Shown in pieces: positions 45,923 through 54,220 of a DNA stretch of 64,000 bases. The notes below the pieces were generated by a model. The model was not told the DNA's origin, did no database searches, and was given only the letters and a program-made list of their open reading frames with translations. The stretch is from Aurantiacibacter sp. MUD61 (lineage in GTDB: Bacteria > Pseudomonadota > Alphaproteobacteria > Sphingomonadales > Sphingomonadaceae): positions 1,077,501 to 1,141,500 of the forward strand of contig NZ_CP115446.1 of NCBI RefSeq assembly GCF_027912455.1. The letters are read 5' to 3'. The position numbers and the translations under genes are program-made. How positions within the stretch are numbered: position 1 is the stretch's first letter; every line of letters begins with the position of its first letter.

Positions 45923-47152
45923 TCACGCAGCAGCCGACGTCTGGCTATTCACCGGGTGCCCTAGCAAGCTTTGGTAAACGACCTGATAACGCTGTGCATT
46001 GCGGTGCCAGTCATGATTGGTGCGGACATGCGTGCGGCCGCGCTCGCGATAGGCATCCCAATCCCCGCGCGCATCGAGCAGATCGGCGAGCGCCTTCGCG
46101 CAGTCTGCCGCATCGTCGGGCGCGAACAGCACGCCGGTTTCGCCATGGGTGATCAGCTCCCGGTGACCGCCGACATCGCTCGCGGCGACGAGCTTCATCT
46201 GCGCCATGGCCTCCAGCGGCTTGAGCGGGGTCACGAGATCGGTCAGGCGGCTTTTCTTGCGTGGATAGGCCATGATGTCGGTGAGCGCGTAATAGCGTTC
46301 GACTTCGGAATGCGGCACGCGCCCGGTAAAGCAGATCGCATCGGCGACCGGAGAGACCTCTGCCTGTGCTTTCAGCTCGTCTGCCATCGGCCCGCCGCCG
46401 ACCATCAGCAGCCGCGCGTCGGGATGGCGCTCTATCAGCATGGGCATGGCGGCGATCAGATCGTCCAGCCCCTCGTAATCGTAGAAGCTGCCGATAAAGC
46501 CGATCACCGGACCTGCGCCAAGGTCAAGCTGCTCAGTGAGCGCGTCATCGCGCGCGGCTGGCTCGCCGAACATCGTTAGGTCGACGCCGTTGGGCATGAT
46601 GCCGATCTTGTCCGGCGAGACACCGCGCGAGACGAGATCGCCCTTCAGCCCTTCGCAGATCGTCATCACATGGTCCGCTCCGCTCACCGCCATGTTCTCG
46701 AGCTGGCGCGTCAGGCGGTATTTGATTGAACCTTCGGCCGAGGTGAGATTGCCGACAGCGGCATCTTCCCAGAAGGCGCGAATTTCATAGACCACCGGTA
46801 TTCCGAGCTTCTTGCCTGCACGCACCGCAGCAAGGCCATCGAGCGCGGGCGAATGGGCATGGAGAATGTCGGGCCGCCATTCCTTGGCCAGCGCCACGAT
46901 CGCATCGGCAAGCGCGCCGATTTCCCGCCATTCCTTCAGGCCAGCGGGTCCTTCCGCCTTGCCCGGCGTGCGGTGGAAAGTGAGGCCGTCCACTTCTTCG
47001 ACTGGCGGGCCGTCCATGCTGTGGCGCAGACCGGTAATGCCGCGCACTTCCAGCCCCATCGCTTTCTGCGCGGTCAGGATTGCGCGCGTGCGAAAGGTAT
47101 AGCCGCTGTGCAGCGGCAATGAATGGTCGAGAACGTGCAAAATCCGGGTCAT
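45923..47152 (-). CDS. Glycosyltransferase family 4, exosortase A system-associated
   Basis: A 409-residue GT-B glycosyltransferase of the exosortase-A-associated type. The opening ILHVLDHSLPLHSGYTFRTR is characteristic of that subgroup, followed by HAHSPALDGLAAVRAGKKLG, YEIRAFWEDAAVG, IMPNGVDLTMF and SRLTDLVTPLKPLEAMA (donor-binding E-x7-E-like region). ATG at 47152 is used because family members start MTRILHVLDH. It is divergent from the 47205 gene. It is expected to build the glycan used by the exosortase A/EPS system; xrtA itself is not in this window. Confidence 0.87.
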   Translation of the reverse strand: MTRILHVLDHSLPLHSGYTFRTRAILTAQKAMGLEVRGITGLRHSMDGPPVEEVDGLTFHRTPGKAEGPAGLKEWREIGALADAIVALAKEWRPDILHAHSPALDGLAAVRAGKKLGIPVVYEIRAFWEDAAVGNLTSAEGSIKYRLTRQLENMAVSGADHVMTICEGLKGDLVSRGVSPDKIGIMPNGVDLTMFGEPAARDDALTEQLDLGAGPVIGFIGSFYDYEGLDDLIAAMPMLIERHPDARLLMVGGGPMADELKAQAEVSPVADAICFTGRVPHSEVERYYALTDIMAYPRKKSRLTDLVTPLKPLEAMAQMKLVAASDVGGHRELITHGETGVLFAPDDAADCAKALADLLDARGDWDAYRERGRTHVRTNHDWHRNAQRYQVVYQSLLGHPVNSQTSAAA

Positions 47153-47204
47153 CGCCGGTGCCTCTGCCACATCTTGCTTAACGCAGCGTCAAGAGCTTGC
47201 GCGT

Positions 47205-47426
47205 ATGGGCGAGGCTGAACCGCACTCGGGAACAGCTTTTGTGATCGATATTTTCTCCATCCTGCTGACGCACGGCCTGATCCTTCTGGTCGGCTGGCGC
47301 ATGCTGTTCCGGGAAGATCTCGATTTTGACAATCCGGGGGATGGCAAGGCGCTGCGCCCGTGGGAGCGTGGGTCTGGCGATAGCCCCGCAGCGGCCGAAC
47401 AGCCGGAGGGCGCAGGCGATGCGTGA
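47205..47426 (+). CDS. Small membrane protein upstream of the O-glycosylation ligase
   Basis: A 73-residue protein (61 if GTG 47241 is used) with one membrane helix (VIDIFSILLTHGLILLVGWR) and a polar C-terminal tail (FREDLDFDNPGDGKALRPWE). Its last eight bases overlap the ATG of the ligase gene, so it is translationally coupled to it. No family recognised; probably an accessory of the exosortase-A-type glycan system. Confidence 0.55.
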   Translation: MGEAEPHSGTAFVIDIFSILLTHGLILLVGWRMLFREDLDFDNPGDGKALRPWERGSGDSPAAAEQPEGAGDA

Positions 47427-48789
47427 TATCCTGCTGTTCGCCTTCATCGCGGCCATGCTAACGATGGGCTTCAAGCGCCCCTTCCTGTGGGTGCTGCTCT
47501 ATATCTATGTCGATATCGTCGCGCCGCAGAAGGTTGCGTGGGGTTTCCTCACCAGCCTGCAGGTCTCGCTGATCGTCTTCCTTGCAGCCTTCGGCGGCTA
47601 CATCCTGCTCGACAACAAGCAGGGCAGCAGGCCCTCTGTCCGGCAGGGGCTGATCATCATGCTGTTGCTGTGGTGCGGCTACACGACCCTGGGCGCGGAG
47701 TTCCAGGATTCGGCATGGGAGAAATGGGACTGGGTCTGGAAAGGCCTCGTCTTCGCCGCTTTCCTGCCGCTGACATTGCGGACCAAGTTAAGGCTCGAAT
47801 CGGCGGCGCTGGTCATGGTGCTGAGCGCGGCGACGATCATCATTCCGGCTGGCATCAAAACGGTGTTCTCCGGCGGGGGCGGGTACGGAACGCTCGCATC
47901 GCTGGTGCAGGAAAATAGCGGCCTTTATGAAGGCAGCACGCTGTCCACCGTGGCGATTACAATGATCCCGCTGATCCTGTGGGTCGCGCGCTATTCCACG
48001 ATCATTACCGAGAGGCGGCTGGCCTGGGCTTTCGCCCTCGCGCTGACTTTTGCCGCGCTGCTCACCCCCATCGGCACGCAGACTCGCACCGGGCTTGTCT
48101 GCATCGCCGTGCTGGCGGCGCTGATGCTACGCAGCGTGAAGCACAAATTCCTTTTCGCCGGCATGGCTGCGGCTGCCGTGCTGGTGGCGATTCCCTTCCT
48201 GCCCGCGCAATATACAGAGCGCATGGCGACCATCACCGATCACCAGTCGGACCAGTCCGCCTCGACGCGCGTAGCGGTCTGGCAATGGACGCTCGACTAT
48301 GTGGCGGCCAATCCCAAGGGCGGCGGTTTCGATGCCTATCGCGGCAACAGCTTCACCTACAACACCCGCAATGTGACCGAGCTGGGCGAGACGCAGCAGG
48401 TCGAATATGTCGAAATTACCGAGGAAAGCCGCGCCTATCACTCTGCCTATTTCGAAGTGCTGGGCGAGCAGGGCTATTTCGGTTTTGCGATCTGGCTGGC
48501 GATCCATTTGACCGGCCTTATCAGCATGGAGCGCGTTCGCCGCCGCTATGCCCGCTTCAAGGATGAAGAGGCGGTGAAATGGCGCGGCTTCGCGACTGCA
48601 TTGCAGCATGGCCACGTCATCTATCTGGTCGGCGCGCTGTTTATCGGGGTGGGCTACCAGCCCTTTATCTTCATGATGGTGGGCCTGGAAATTGCCCTCG
48701 CCACGATCCTGCGCCGCGACAAGCGGGATGAGACCGCCGAAACGCGTCCGTGGCTGAAGAACCGCCAGCCTGCAGAGGCTTCTGCGTGA
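47419..48789 (+). CDS. Putative O-glycosylation ligase, exosortase A system-associated
   Basis: A 456-residue polytopic membrane protein of the O-antigen ligase superfamily, subgroup found in exosortase A loci. It begins MRDILLFAFIAAMLTMGFKR, then PFLWVLLYIYVDIVAPQKVA, typical of that subgroup. LLTPIGTQTRTGLVCIAVLA and the loop end EESRAYHSAYFEVLGEQGYF follow, the latter holding the conserved His of the ligase loop. ATG 47419 overlaps the previous gene by eight bases. Proposed to transfer a glycan to proteins or to polymerise it; no direct evidence for this gene. Confidence 0.87.
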   Translation: MRDILLFAFIAAMLTMGFKRPFLWVLLYIYVDIVAPQKVAWGFLTSLQVSLIVFLAAFGGYILLDNKQGSRPSVRQGLIIMLLLWCGYTTLGAEFQDSAWEKWDWVWKGLVFAAFLPLTLRTKLRLESAALVMVLSAATIIIPAGIKTVFSGGGGYGTLASLVQENSGLYEGSTLSTVAITMIPLILWVARYSTIITERRLAWAFALALTFAALLTPIGTQTRTGLVCIAVLAALMLRSVKHKFLFAGMAAAAVLVAIPFLPAQYTERMATITDHQSDQSASTRVAVWQWTLDYVAANPKGGGFDAYRGNSFTYNTRNVTELGETQQVEYVEITEESRAYHSAYFEVLGEQGYFGFAIWLAIHLTGLISMERVRRRYARFKDEEAVKWRGFATALQHGHVIYLVGALFIGVGYQPFIFMMVGLEIALATILRRDKRDETAETRPWLKNRQPAEASA

Positions 48790-49892
48790 CCACCGTCATC
48801 GCTCCACCTGAGCGGCCCCCGCACCTGCCCGCGCTCACGGGCACTCGCGGGATCGCTGCCTGGTTCGTGGTGCTCTACCACGCGCGGCTTTCGCTCACCG
48901 GCTGGGTGCCTGAGCCGCTGATCGGCGTGTTCGCGCGGGGCTATCTCGCCGTGGACCTGTTCTTCATGCTCTCGGGCTTCGTCATGTGGCTCAACTACGG
49001 GCCGCGCCTCAGGGCAGGCGGTCTGGCAGGCGCCCCCGATTTCTGGTGGCGGCGCGTGGCGCGTATCTGGCCGCTGCATATCGCCGTGCTGCTGGCGATG
49101 GTGGGATTTGCCGTGCTGCTCGTGGTGACCGGTCGCCCGACCGATGGCTATCCCTTTGCCGAACTGCCGCTGCACGTGCTGCTGCTCCAGAATTGGGGCT
49201 TCACCGACGCGCTAAGCTGGAACCACCCGGCTTGGTCGATCAGCGCCGAGATGGGCGCCTATGTGGTGTTTCCCTTCCTCGTGCTCGCGGTGCGATGGGA
49301 GGAATGGCGCGTGCCTGCGCTCATCGTGATGATTTTGGCCTGTGCTTTGGCTCTGGCAGGAGTGTTCACGGCATTCGGCGCCGCGACTTTGGGGGAAGAG
49401 ATCACAAGGCTCGGCTTGCTGCGCTGCGTGCTGCAATTCACGATCGGCATGATGCTCGCGCTGCTGTGGCTGCGCTGGCGCAATGGCGCGGTGAAAGCGC
49501 TGTGGCCCGCATTGCTGGGCTTCGCACTGCTCGCCTCCTGGGCGCTCACCCAACGCGCCGAGACGTTGCTCGTCCCGTTAGGCTTTGCCGCTTCCCTGAT
49601 CGGCCTCGCGCTTTCTACTGGTCCCGCCGCCCGGCTGCTGGGTGGGCGCGTCTTCGAGTGGCTGGGCGATATCAGCTATGCGACCTACCTCATCCACTTC
49701 CCGCTTTTCATCCTGGCCAAGATCGTGCTGGCAGACGATGCCGCGCAGATCGGTCCCGGCGGATTTGCGATCTATTGTGTGGCCCTCCTTATCCTGAGCC
49801 ACCTCGCCTATGGTTTGCTGGAAAAGCCGGCCCAGCGCGCGCTCAATCGATTTGCGCCATCAAAGCGGCGCAGCGCAGTTCCCGCCGAATAG
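48786..49892 (+). CDS. Acyltransferase family 3 membrane protein
   Basis: Membrane O-acyltransferase of 368 residues. LTGTRGIAAWFVVLYHARLS gives the family's Arg/His motif, then FARGYLAVDLFFMLSGFVMW and FWWRRVARIWPLHIAVLLAM. WLGDISYATYLIHFPLFILA is the usual penultimate motif. It probably starts at GTG 48786, overlapping the ligase stop (GTGA), and so is translated with it. It probably acylates the glycan handled by the upstream ligase. Confidence 0.87.
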   Translation: MTTVIAPPERPPHLPALTGTRGIAAWFVVLYHARLSLTGWVPEPLIGVFARGYLAVDLFFMLSGFVMWLNYGPRLRAGGLAGAPDFWWRRVARIWPLHIAVLLAMVGFAVLLVVTGRPTDGYPFAELPLHVLLLQNWGFTDALSWNHPAWSISAEMGAYVVFPFLVLAVRWEEWRVPALIVMILACALALAGVFTAFGAATLGEEITRLGLLRCVLQFTIGMMLALLWLRWRNGAVKALWPALLGFALLASWALTQRAETLLVPLGFAASLIGLALSTGPAARLLGGRVFEWLGDISYATYLIHFPLFILAKIVLADDAAQIGPGGFAIYCVALLILSHLAYGLLEKPAQRALNRFAPSKRRSAVPAE

Positions 49893-49938
49893 ACGCGCAA
49901 TCTCGACATTTGCGCAATGTGCGGGAATACTCACGCGC

Positions 49939-50562
49939 ATGGATGGGACAGCGTCGCTCGGCATCATGGAAATCATCGGCATAGCGGGCAGCATGAGCTT
50001 GCTCGCGGGCTGGCGGCTGTACCTCGTCATTTTCGCGACCGGGCTTGCAATGAGCACCGGCCATGTGCCGCTCCCCGAACATCTCGAATCGCTGCAAATA
50101 CTCGCCAATCCCTGGGTGATGGGCGTGGCCGCTTTCGGCGCGCTGGCGGAATTTTTTGCCGACAAGATACCATGGCTCGATAGCGCGTGGGACACGGTCC
50201 ACACGCTGGTGCGCCCGATTGGCGGTGCGCTGTTGTCGCTCGCCATCGTCGATCCCGGCGATCCGGCGCTGCAAGTGCTCGCCTTCCTCCTCGGCGGCGG
50301 CGGAGCACTGCTTTCACATGGCGGCAAGGCAGGCGCCCGCGCGGCGATCAACACAAGCCCCGAACCCGTCAGCAATATCGCCATGTCCACCGCAGAGGAT
50401 GTCGCGACAATCGGTCTGTTGTGGTTCGTCTACGAATACCCCTGGGCCGCAGCGGGCGTGGCGCTGGTCCTGCTGGCGCTGGCTATCGGGACGGTGATCA
50501 TGCTCAGGCGCTTGCTGAAGCGGGTGTTCGGGAAGAGGGATGTAAGCGAGGGGTCGGTTTGA
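49939..50562 (+). CDS. DUF4126 domain-containing membrane protein
   Basis: A 207-residue membrane protein of the DUF4126 family. It has GIAGSMSLLAGWRLYLVIFA, FGALAEFFADKIPWLDSAWD, VHTLVRPIGGALLSLAIVDP and GGGGALLSHGGKAGARAAIN followed by NTSPEPVSNIAMSTAEDVAT, the most conserved segments of the family as I recall it. ATG 49939 or 49966. About five membrane segments. Function unknown. It ends 10 bases before the inverted-repeat element. Confidence 0.82.
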   Translation: MDGTASLGIMEIIGIAGSMSLLAGWRLYLVIFATGLAMSTGHVPLPEHLESLQILANPWVMGVAAFGALAEFFADKIPWLDSAWDTVHTLVRPIGGALLSLAIVDPGDPALQVLAFLLGGGGALLSHGGKAGARAAINTSPEPVSNIAMSTAEDVATIGLLWFVYEYPWAAAGVALVLLALAIGTVIMLRRLLKRVFGKRDVSEGSV

Positions 50563-50572
50563 GTTTGTTTGT

Positions 50573-50828
50573 TTTTCGAAAGCGCATCCGCGCTTTCGTC
50601 CTCGCTATACGCGCAGGCAAGCTGCGCCCGCTGCGGACGGCCGTTCGGCCTTGCCCTCGGCTGGTCGCCGAGCGTGCTCCGCGAAATCGATCAATTGAAG
50701 TGCTGGTCTCGCTGGCCGAAGGTCAGCGACCGAGCGCACGGCGCGACCCGCAGGTGCCGCGTAGGCGGAACGCAGTCCCGCCGGAGCGAATAGCACCGAG
50801 GACGAGGGCGCGGATGCGCCCTCGAAAA
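50573..50828. repeat. 256-base intergenic element with terminal inverted repeats that are each hairpins
   Basis: The left end (TTTTCGAAAGCGCATCCGCG onward) is nearly the reverse complement of the right end (ending GGATGCGCCCTCGAAAA). Each end is itself a perfect 8-bp hairpin: GAAAGCGC-ATCC-GCGCTTTC at 50578-50597 and GAGGGCGC-GGAT-GCGCCCTC at 50804-50823. The two stems differ at two base pairs, and both partners have changed. A GTCCTCG..CTAT segment inside each end is also inverted-repeated. The interior holds smaller hairpins (for example GGCCGTTCGGCC) and no convincing coding sequence. It looks like a non-autonomous, MITE-like element between DUF4126 and phaZ. Confidence 0.7.
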
Positions 50829-52049
50829 TCAAGAATTCGCCCGCATCCATTCCTCGACAACCGGCGCAATACGCTCGCGCCATTTGCTGCCGTTGAAAAT
50901 ACCATAGTGCCCGCAATCGCGTGCGAGGTGGTATTTCTTCTTGGACATCGGCAAATGCTCGGCGAGATCGAGCGCGGCGCGGGTCTGGCCGATGCCGGAA
51001 ATGTCATCCAACTCGCCCTCGATGCACAAGAGCGCGGTATCGCGAATGGCATCGGGATCGATCGCCTTGCCGCGATGGACGAATTCGCCCTTGGGCAGCG
51101 AATGTTCCTGGAACACATGCACGATGGTCTGCAGGTAGAATTCCTCGGTCATGTCGCAGACGGAGAGATATTCGTCGTAGAACTGCTTCGTGCGATCGGC
51201 GCTGTCGTGATCGCCAATCGTCATGTGTTTGAACATTTCGTAATGGCTCATCATGTGATCGGCGAGGTTCATGCTGATGAAGCCGGCAAGCTGCAGAAAG
51301 CCCGGATAGACTTTGCGCCCCGCGCCCGGATAGTTGATCGGCACGGTCGCGATCACATTGTTCTCGAACCAGCTCAGCGGCTTTTCCATCGCGAGGTCGT
51401 TCACGCTGGTCGGGCTGGCGCGAGTGTCGATCGGTCCGCCCATCATGGTCAGCGTCTTGGGACGGCACGGATCCTTTGCTGCAGCCATCACTGCGGTGGC
51501 CGCGAAAGCGGGGACCGAAGGCTGGCACACGGCGAGCACATGCGCACCTTTTCCGATGAATTGCAGAAATTCGATCAGGTAATCGATATAGTCATCGAGG
51601 TCGAAATGGCCTTCGGACAGCGGAACCGTACGTGCATCGGCCCAATCGGTAATCCAGACTTCCTGATTTTCCACCATGCGCTGCACCGTGCCACGCAGCA
51701 GCGTGGCGTAATGGCCGCTCATCGGGGCAACGATCAGCAGTTTGGGCGCGTCTTTCGGCAGGTCGTCCCGCTTGAACCGGCGCAGCGAACCGAAGGCCTT
51801 TTCCAATACCACAGTTTCAGAAACGGGTGTCAGCGTGCCGTCCACGTCCACCGGCTGGATGTCGAAATCGGGCTTCCCACGCTCTTCATAAAGATGCGCG
51901 AAGAGCTTCAGCGCGCTGGCGGCGGCGGGTCCCATGCCGAAATATCCCATCGGCAGTGATGGATTGTCGAGCAGCCGTGCACCCACGGTCGCCCAGTTGC
52001 TGGCCGAGCTGAACCAGGCCTTTTGCATTTCATATGCGGAATAAAGCAA
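50829..52049 (-). CDS. phaZ: Intracellular polyhydroxyalkanoate depolymerase
   Basis: Degrades native polyhydroxybutyrate granules in the cytoplasm. The 406-residue protein matches the PhaZ1-type family: MLYSAYEMQKAWFSSASNWA at the N-terminus, VAPMSGHYATLLRGTVQRM, and the catalytic cysteine in HVLAVCQPSVPAFAATAVMA (Cys175), where other hydrolases have Ser. PIDTRASPTSVNDLA and CIEGELDDISGIGQTRAALD follow, with the C-terminal His in DCGHYGIFNGSKWRE. Length is normal. Its stop lies just beyond the inverted-repeat element. No PHA synthase is in the window. Confidence 0.94.
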   Translation of the reverse strand: MLYSAYEMQKAWFSSASNWATVGARLLDNPSLPMGYFGMGPAAASALKLFAHLYEERGKPDFDIQPVDVDGTLTPVSETVVLEKAFGSLRRFKRDDLPKDAPKLLIVAPMSGHYATLLRGTVQRMVENQEVWITDWADARTVPLSEGHFDLDDYIDYLIEFLQFIGKGAHVLAVCQPSVPAFAATAVMAAAKDPCRPKTLTMMGGPIDTRASPTSVNDLAMEKPLSWFENNVIATVPINYPGAGRKVYPGFLQLAGFISMNLADHMMSHYEMFKHMTIGDHDSADRTKQFYDEYLSVCDMTEEFYLQTIVHVFQEHSLPKGEFVHRGKAIDPDAIRDTALLCIEGELDDISGIGQTRAALDLAEHLPMSKKKYHLARDCGHYGIFNGSKWRERIAPVVEEWMRANS

Positions 52050-52304
52050 GTTGTCGCATCCCCTGCGTGTGGTGGCTCCGCGTCATGGCTGGACGGTAAT
52101 GTCCTCTCCCCGCGGGCCGGATTCGTGCGCCTGCCATTATGGGCATGTGCGCGAGTTGCGCTGACATGCCCCTTTTTTAGCGATGTTGCAATGCGGCATG
52201 ACGATTCCGCACTGCGGTAGTGGAAAATTCATGGCTGGAGGGTCGTTGGCAGACCGCAGTCCGGGTTGACGGGGCCGCGCATTGGGCTACGTCCGAAAAC
52301 ACTT

Positions 52305-54089
52305 ATGGCGCTTCCCCAAACGGCAGACGATCCGAAACCGGCCAAGAGCCTGAAGCCCCTGCGCATGATTGTGCGGGAGGCTAAGAAGTATCCGACGCAG
52401 CTCACCTTCGCGATTATCGCTCTATTAGTGACAGCTGCCGTGATGTCCCTGGCGATTCCGTTTGGCCTCAAGCTGGTGGTCGATCGCGGCTTTGGTGGTG
52501 ACGGCGATATTTCTCGCTGGTTCCGGTACCTGTTGCTTCTCGTTTGCGTGCTGGGCGTCGGTACGGCGCTGCGCTTCTATTTCGTCAGTTGGATTGGCGA
52601 ACGCGTGGTCGCCGACATTCGCCACCGGGTCTATTCGAACCTGTTGCGCCTCTCGCCGAGTTTCTTCGAAGAAAACAGTCCGAAGGAAATCAGCAGCCGG
52701 ATGACGTCTGACACGGCGATTATCGAAACGATAGTCGGCACGACCATTTCGGTCGCGCTGCGCAATTCGATCATGGCGATTCTCAGTATTGGAGGCCTGT
52801 TTTATCTAGCCCCGCAGCTCACAGTCTGGTTGCTGGCCGGAATCCCATTGGTGATTATCCCCATTGCGGTATTTGGACGTCGCCTAAGAGCGGTGAGCAG
52901 GACCAGCCAAGATCGGGTCGCCGATGTCGGCGGGATCACCACCGAAGTGCTTTCTTCGATGAAAATCGTGCAGGGTTTCAATCAAGAATTTCGCGAGGCG
53001 GAGCGTTTTCGCGGCGCGGTAGAGGACACGTTTGCTGTCGCCAAAAGACGTATTTTGCTGCGCGCGGTGATGACCGCGACCATCATGACACTAATCTTCG
53101 GGGCCATCGTGCTGCTACTGTGGCGGGGCGCGATACTCGTCAGTGAGGGGGCAATTACGGGTGGGACGATCACCGCATTCGTCACTGGTGGAATTATTGC
53201 AGCAGGGTCTTTGGGCGCGCTGACCGAAGTCTATGGCGACCTCTTGCGCGGCGCGGGTGCCGCGAGCCGTTTGGCCGAATTGCTGGAGGAGGAGCCGGAA
53301 ATCACCGCTCCCGCCCGTCCGCAGTCCCTGCCCACACCGCCGCGCGGCGGCCTTGCATTCCAGAACGTCACTTTCAGCTATCCCACCCGCCCTGATGAAG
53401 AGGCGCTCGCCGATTTCAGCCTGACGGTGGAGCCGGGTGAGACAGTGGCGATCGTCGGCCCGTCTGGCGCGGGCAAATCAACGATTTTCCAGCTCGTCGA
53501 GCGATTCTATGATCCCAAGGCCGGCACGATCAAGCTCGATGGCGTGCCGCTGACGCAGGCCGATCCGGCCGACATTCGCCGGCGCATCGCTCTGGTCCCG
53601 CAGGAAGGCATCCTCTTCGCGGCGAGTGCCCGCGACAATTTGCGCTACGGCGCGTGGGATGCCGATGAGGAGGCGATCTGGGATGCGGCGCGCGCGGCCA
53701 ATGCCGAGGACTTCCTGCGCGCTTTGCCCGATGGCCTCGATACATTCCTGGGTGAAGGCGGCGCACGGCTTTCCGGCGGGCAGCGGCAGCGTGTGGCGAT
53801 TGCCCGTGCGCTGCTGCGCGATGCGCCGATCCTGCTGCTCGATGAAGCGACCAGCGCGCTCGATGCCGAAAGCGAGCGGCTGGTGCAGGATGCGCTCGAC
53901 CATCTGATGGAGAACCGCACCACGCTTGTGATCGCCCACCGCCTCGCCACCGTGCGCGCAGCCGATCGCATCGTGGTGATGGAAGATGGGCGCATGGTGG
54001 AGCAGGGCGATCACGCCAGCCTGAGCGAGAGGGGCGGGCTCTATGCGCGCCTCGCCTCGCTGCAATTCGATGAGCCTGCGGCGAAGTGA
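52305..54089 (+). CDS. ABC transporter, fused permease/ATP-binding protein (MsbA-like exporter)
   Basis: Half-transporter of 594 residues that dimerises in the inner membrane and exports lipids or other hydrophobic compounds. Six membrane helices occupy residues 25-330 (for example LTFAIIALLVTAAVMSLAIP). The nucleotide-binding domain has Walker A VGPSGAGKST, Q-loop ALVPQEGILF, signature LSGGQRQRVAIARALL, Walker B ILLLDEATSALD and the H-loop VIAHRLATV. ATG 52305 is chosen because the ATP-exporter fold begins shortly after. Substrate cannot be assigned; MsbA-type lipid A or a drug are both possible. Confidence 0.92.
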   Translation: MALPQTADDPKPAKSLKPLRMIVREAKKYPTQLTFAIIALLVTAAVMSLAIPFGLKLVVDRGFGGDGDISRWFRYLLLLVCVLGVGTALRFYFVSWIGERVVADIRHRVYSNLLRLSPSFFEENSPKEISSRMTSDTAIIETIVGTTISVALRNSIMAILSIGGLFYLAPQLTVWLLAGIPLVIIPIAVFGRRLRAVSRTSQDRVADVGGITTEVLSSMKIVQGFNQEFREAERFRGAVEDTFAVAKRRILLRAVMTATIMTLIFGAIVLLLWRGAILVSEGAITGGTITAFVTGGIIAAGSLGALTEVYGDLLRGAGAASRLAELLEEEPEITAPARPQSLPTPPRGGLAFQNVTFSYPTRPDEEALADFSLTVEPGETVAIVGPSGAGKSTIFQLVERFYDPKAGTIKLDGVPLTQADPADIRRRIALVPQEGILFAASARDNLRYGAWDADEEAIWDAARAANAEDFLRALPDGLDTFLGEGGARLSGGQRQRVAIARALLRDAPILLLDEATSALDAESERLVQDALDHLMENRTTLVIAHRLATVRAADRIVVMEDGRMVEQGDHASLSERGGLYARLASLQFDEPAAK

Positions 54090-54220
54090 GCCACACGCCC
54101 GTTGACTTGCGTCGAGCGGATTCAACGCTACATCGATATCGTAACGACAGAAACCGTCCCGCACTGCTGTGCGAAACTGGTCATAGCTTACCCTGACATC
54201 AACGAGAGGACTGCTCGGAT

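Noticed and set aside
50605..50916. Small minus-strand frame inside the inverted-repeat element
   Set aside because: Spans the hairpin-rich element and the end of phaZ, has biased composition and no start context.
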